This document shows positions 5,259 to 6,303 of a stretch of DNA of 6,303 nucleotides, piece by piece. Source of the DNA: Gammaproteobacteria bacterium UBA3067 (GTDB lineage Bacteria; Pseudomonadota; Gammaproteobacteria; Pseudomonadales; UBA3067); contig DFBZ01000062.1 in the NCBI GenBank assembly GCA_002366835.1, positions 1-6,303 of the forward strand, read 5' to 3'. A model generated the notes under the pieces. That model searched no databases, was not told the DNA's origin, and saw only the letters and a program-made list of their open reading frames with translations. Within the stretch, counting starts at the first letter, position 1. Each line of letters starts with the position of its first letter. The position numbers and the translations under genes are program-made.

Positions 5259-6053
5259 TTACACAGCCTGCTGACTCGTTTCGGCAGAGTGAGTAACCAG
5301 GTACTTCACCAGGGATCGATAAGCCCTGACACCGCGCGAACTCGACAGAAACTGTGGGGGCGGAACCCCCGCTTTGCTGGCATCCCGAAATTTGGTATCT
5401 ATGGGGATCATTGCCGGCCAAATACTTCCGTGATATTGCTGGCGTAGCAAACGTAAACTTTCTGTTGAAGCATGGGTTCGCCGATCGTACATGGTGGGGA
5501 TAACCGTATAATCGACGCCCTGCCCTAATGACTGGGTAAGCATGCGTAAGGTATTCATCATGCGCTCTAGCCCCTTCATGGCGAGAAATTCTGTTTGCAC
5601 CGGTATCAATAACTTATCGCTAGCCGCTAATGCGTTTATCAATAATACGCCCAGCAGCGGCGGCGTATCTACCAGTACATAATCGTAGTCATCTCGCAGT
5701 TCATTCATTGCCATTTTCAGAACCCGCCCCATCCCACCTTTAAGACCCATTCTTTTCTCTAGGGTCACCAGTGCCGTGGTAGAAGGAAGCAAGTGTAGGT
5801 TCTCGAACCCTGACTGATGCACCAGATTTTTTGGGGCAAGGGGCTGCTTTAAACTAAAACGTTCGAATAAATCATAAACGGAAGGGAGCTCGTCATCAGG
5901 GTCCAAACCAAAATAACAGCTCAGCGAACCATGAGGGTCCATATCAACCATTAACACGCGCTTCCCAGCCTGCGCGAGCACGCCTGCCAATGAGACGACT
6001 GTGGTGGTTTTTCCCACTCCGCCCTTTTGATTTGATGCTGTCCAGATTTCCAT
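5259..6053 (-). CDS. parC: ParA/Soj-family ATPase of the chemotaxis cluster (ParC-like)
   Basis: This encodes 264 residues, a complete ParA/MinD-type P-loop ATPase. The deviant Walker A is KGGVGKTT (10-17) with signature Lys10 and nucleotide-binding Lys15; Walker A' is VDMDPHGS (36-43); Walker B is YVLVDTPP (125-132) with Asp129. The A' motif carries PHGS where plasmid partition proteins usually have PQGN. There is no N-terminal helix-turn-helix, so it is a short Soj/ParC type, not a plasmid type Ia ParA. Position between a motor-type gene and a ParP-like gene marks it as the chemotaxis member, which in Vibrio (ParC) localises at the cell pole and directs inheritance of chemoreceptor arrays. 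The start at 6053 lies 9 nt after the preceding stop, with no strong ribosome binding site, suggesting coupling. Pseudomonas annotations often call this gene parA or soj. Confidence 0.92.
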   Translation of the reverse strand: MEIWTASNQKGGVGKTTTVVSLAGVLAQAGKRVLMVDMDPHGSLSCYFGLDPDDELPSVYDLFERFSLKQPLAPKNLVHQSGFENLHLLPSTTALVTLEKRMGLKGGMGRVLKMAMNELRDDYDYVLVDTPPLLGVLLINALAASDKLLIPVQTEFLAMKGLERMMNTLRMLTQSLGQGVDYTVIPTMYDRRTHASTESLRLLRQQYHGSIWPAMIPIDTKFRDASKAGVPPPQFLSSSRGVRAYRSLVKYLVTHSAETSQQAV

Positions 6054-6062
6054 AGGTATTAG

Positions 6063-6303
6063 CTACTGCGCACGGGTGCCGTTTGAGGCTGGCTTAATTT
6101 CATTGGTAAATAATAAACCTCCATCGTCTAGGCGAATTCCCCACGGTTTTTTTTCGGTGGAATTTCCCAAGGGCTCAGTTGTTGCAGGAATAGCCTCCTG
6201 GCTGACGATGGTTTCTGTACCACTGTCTTCTATCGAAATAAGGACTTCCTCCACAGGCAAATTACCTACAGTTTGTTTGGGTTCAATTTTTGCTTGATCT
6301 TGA
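6063..6303 (-). CDS. C-terminal fragment, probably MotB/MotD-like flagellar motor protein
   Basis: The minus-strand frame is open from the window edge to a TAG at 6065-6063, giving about 79 C-terminal residues of a gene whose start lies outside. The visible part is a tail rich in Glu, Thr, Ser and Pro (EEVLISIEDSGTETIVSQE, then TTEPLGNSTEKK), ending PWGIRLDDGGLLFTNEIKPASNGTRAQ. No OmpA/peptidoglycan-binding motif is in view. The assignment rests on synteny: in Pseudomonas-type clusters the gene just before this parA is motD, the second stator gene, and such proteins have variable tails after the OmpA domain. The stop is 9 nt from the parA-like start, so the two are in one operon. It could instead be another protein placed after cheB, so the name is tentative. 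Confidence 0.5.
   Translation of the reverse strand, partial: QDQAKIEPKQTVGNLPVEEVLISIEDSGTETIVSQEAIPATTEPLGNSTEKKPWGIRLDDGGLLFTNEIKPASNGTRAQ

Noticed and set aside
5257..5421. N-terminal extension of the ParP-like protein
   Set aside because: It lies entirely within the parA-like coding region in another frame and would be an unusually long overlap; ATG 5256 fits the family start.
4325..5447. Several plus-strand frames of 73-119 codons opposite the ParP-like and ParA-like genes
   Set aside because: They are antisense to genes with clear domains, with Ser/Cys-rich or basic low-information products and no ribosome binding sites.

Overview
The window looks like chromosomal DNA of a motile gammaproteobacterium. 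The right part is a chemotaxis/flagellar gene block in the order [MotB/MotD-like tail] - ParA-like ATPase - ParP-like CheW-domain protein - CheW. This order is familiar from Pseudomonas and related marine or polysaccharide-degrading lineages; Vibrio has the related parC-parP-cheW set. The 161-aa CheW is of the Pseudomonas type. Assignment below class level is inference.

Layout, left to right. Positions 1-189: non-coding leader with a 14-bp palindrome and a consensus -10 box. Positions 190-501 (+): a small three-helix membrane protein of unknown function. Positions 520-588: a perfect 31-bp inverted repeat with a 7-nt loop, between convergent genes. Positions 592-752: no convincing gene. Positions 753-2025 (-): a two-gene operon of an NmrA-like NAD(P)-binding protein followed by a SnoaL/DUF4440-fold protein. 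Positions 2188-3141 (+): a divergent AraC-family regulator with an N-terminal cupin domain, the likely regulator of that operon. Positions 3142-3697: about 550 bp with no recognised gene, only a weak 50-codon ORF, an unrecognised purine-rich open frame and several short inverted repeats. Positions 3698-6303 (-): the chemotaxis block, read right to left.

How the genes work together. The ParA-like ATPase and the ParP-like protein are predicted to place chemoreceptor/CheA/CheW arrays at the cell pole and pass them to daughter cells; CheW couples receptors to CheA. parA and parP are almost contiguous (2 nt apart), so they are probably co-translated. cheW lies 269 bp further on, a wide gap for such a cluster. 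The DUF2802-type gene that often follows cheW is absent, and the sequence past the cheW stop is unrecognised, which suggests a rearrangement boundary there. The left half (regulator, NmrA, SnoaL, small membrane protein) looks like accessory cargo, possibly for sensing and handling a small redox-active or electrophilic compound; the substrate cannot be read from sequence.

I do not see a clear-cut undescribed system such as a defence island, CRISPR array, reverse transcriptase or complete transposon. The most unusual structures are the perfect 31-bp palindrome and the unexplained tract between the regulator and cheW.
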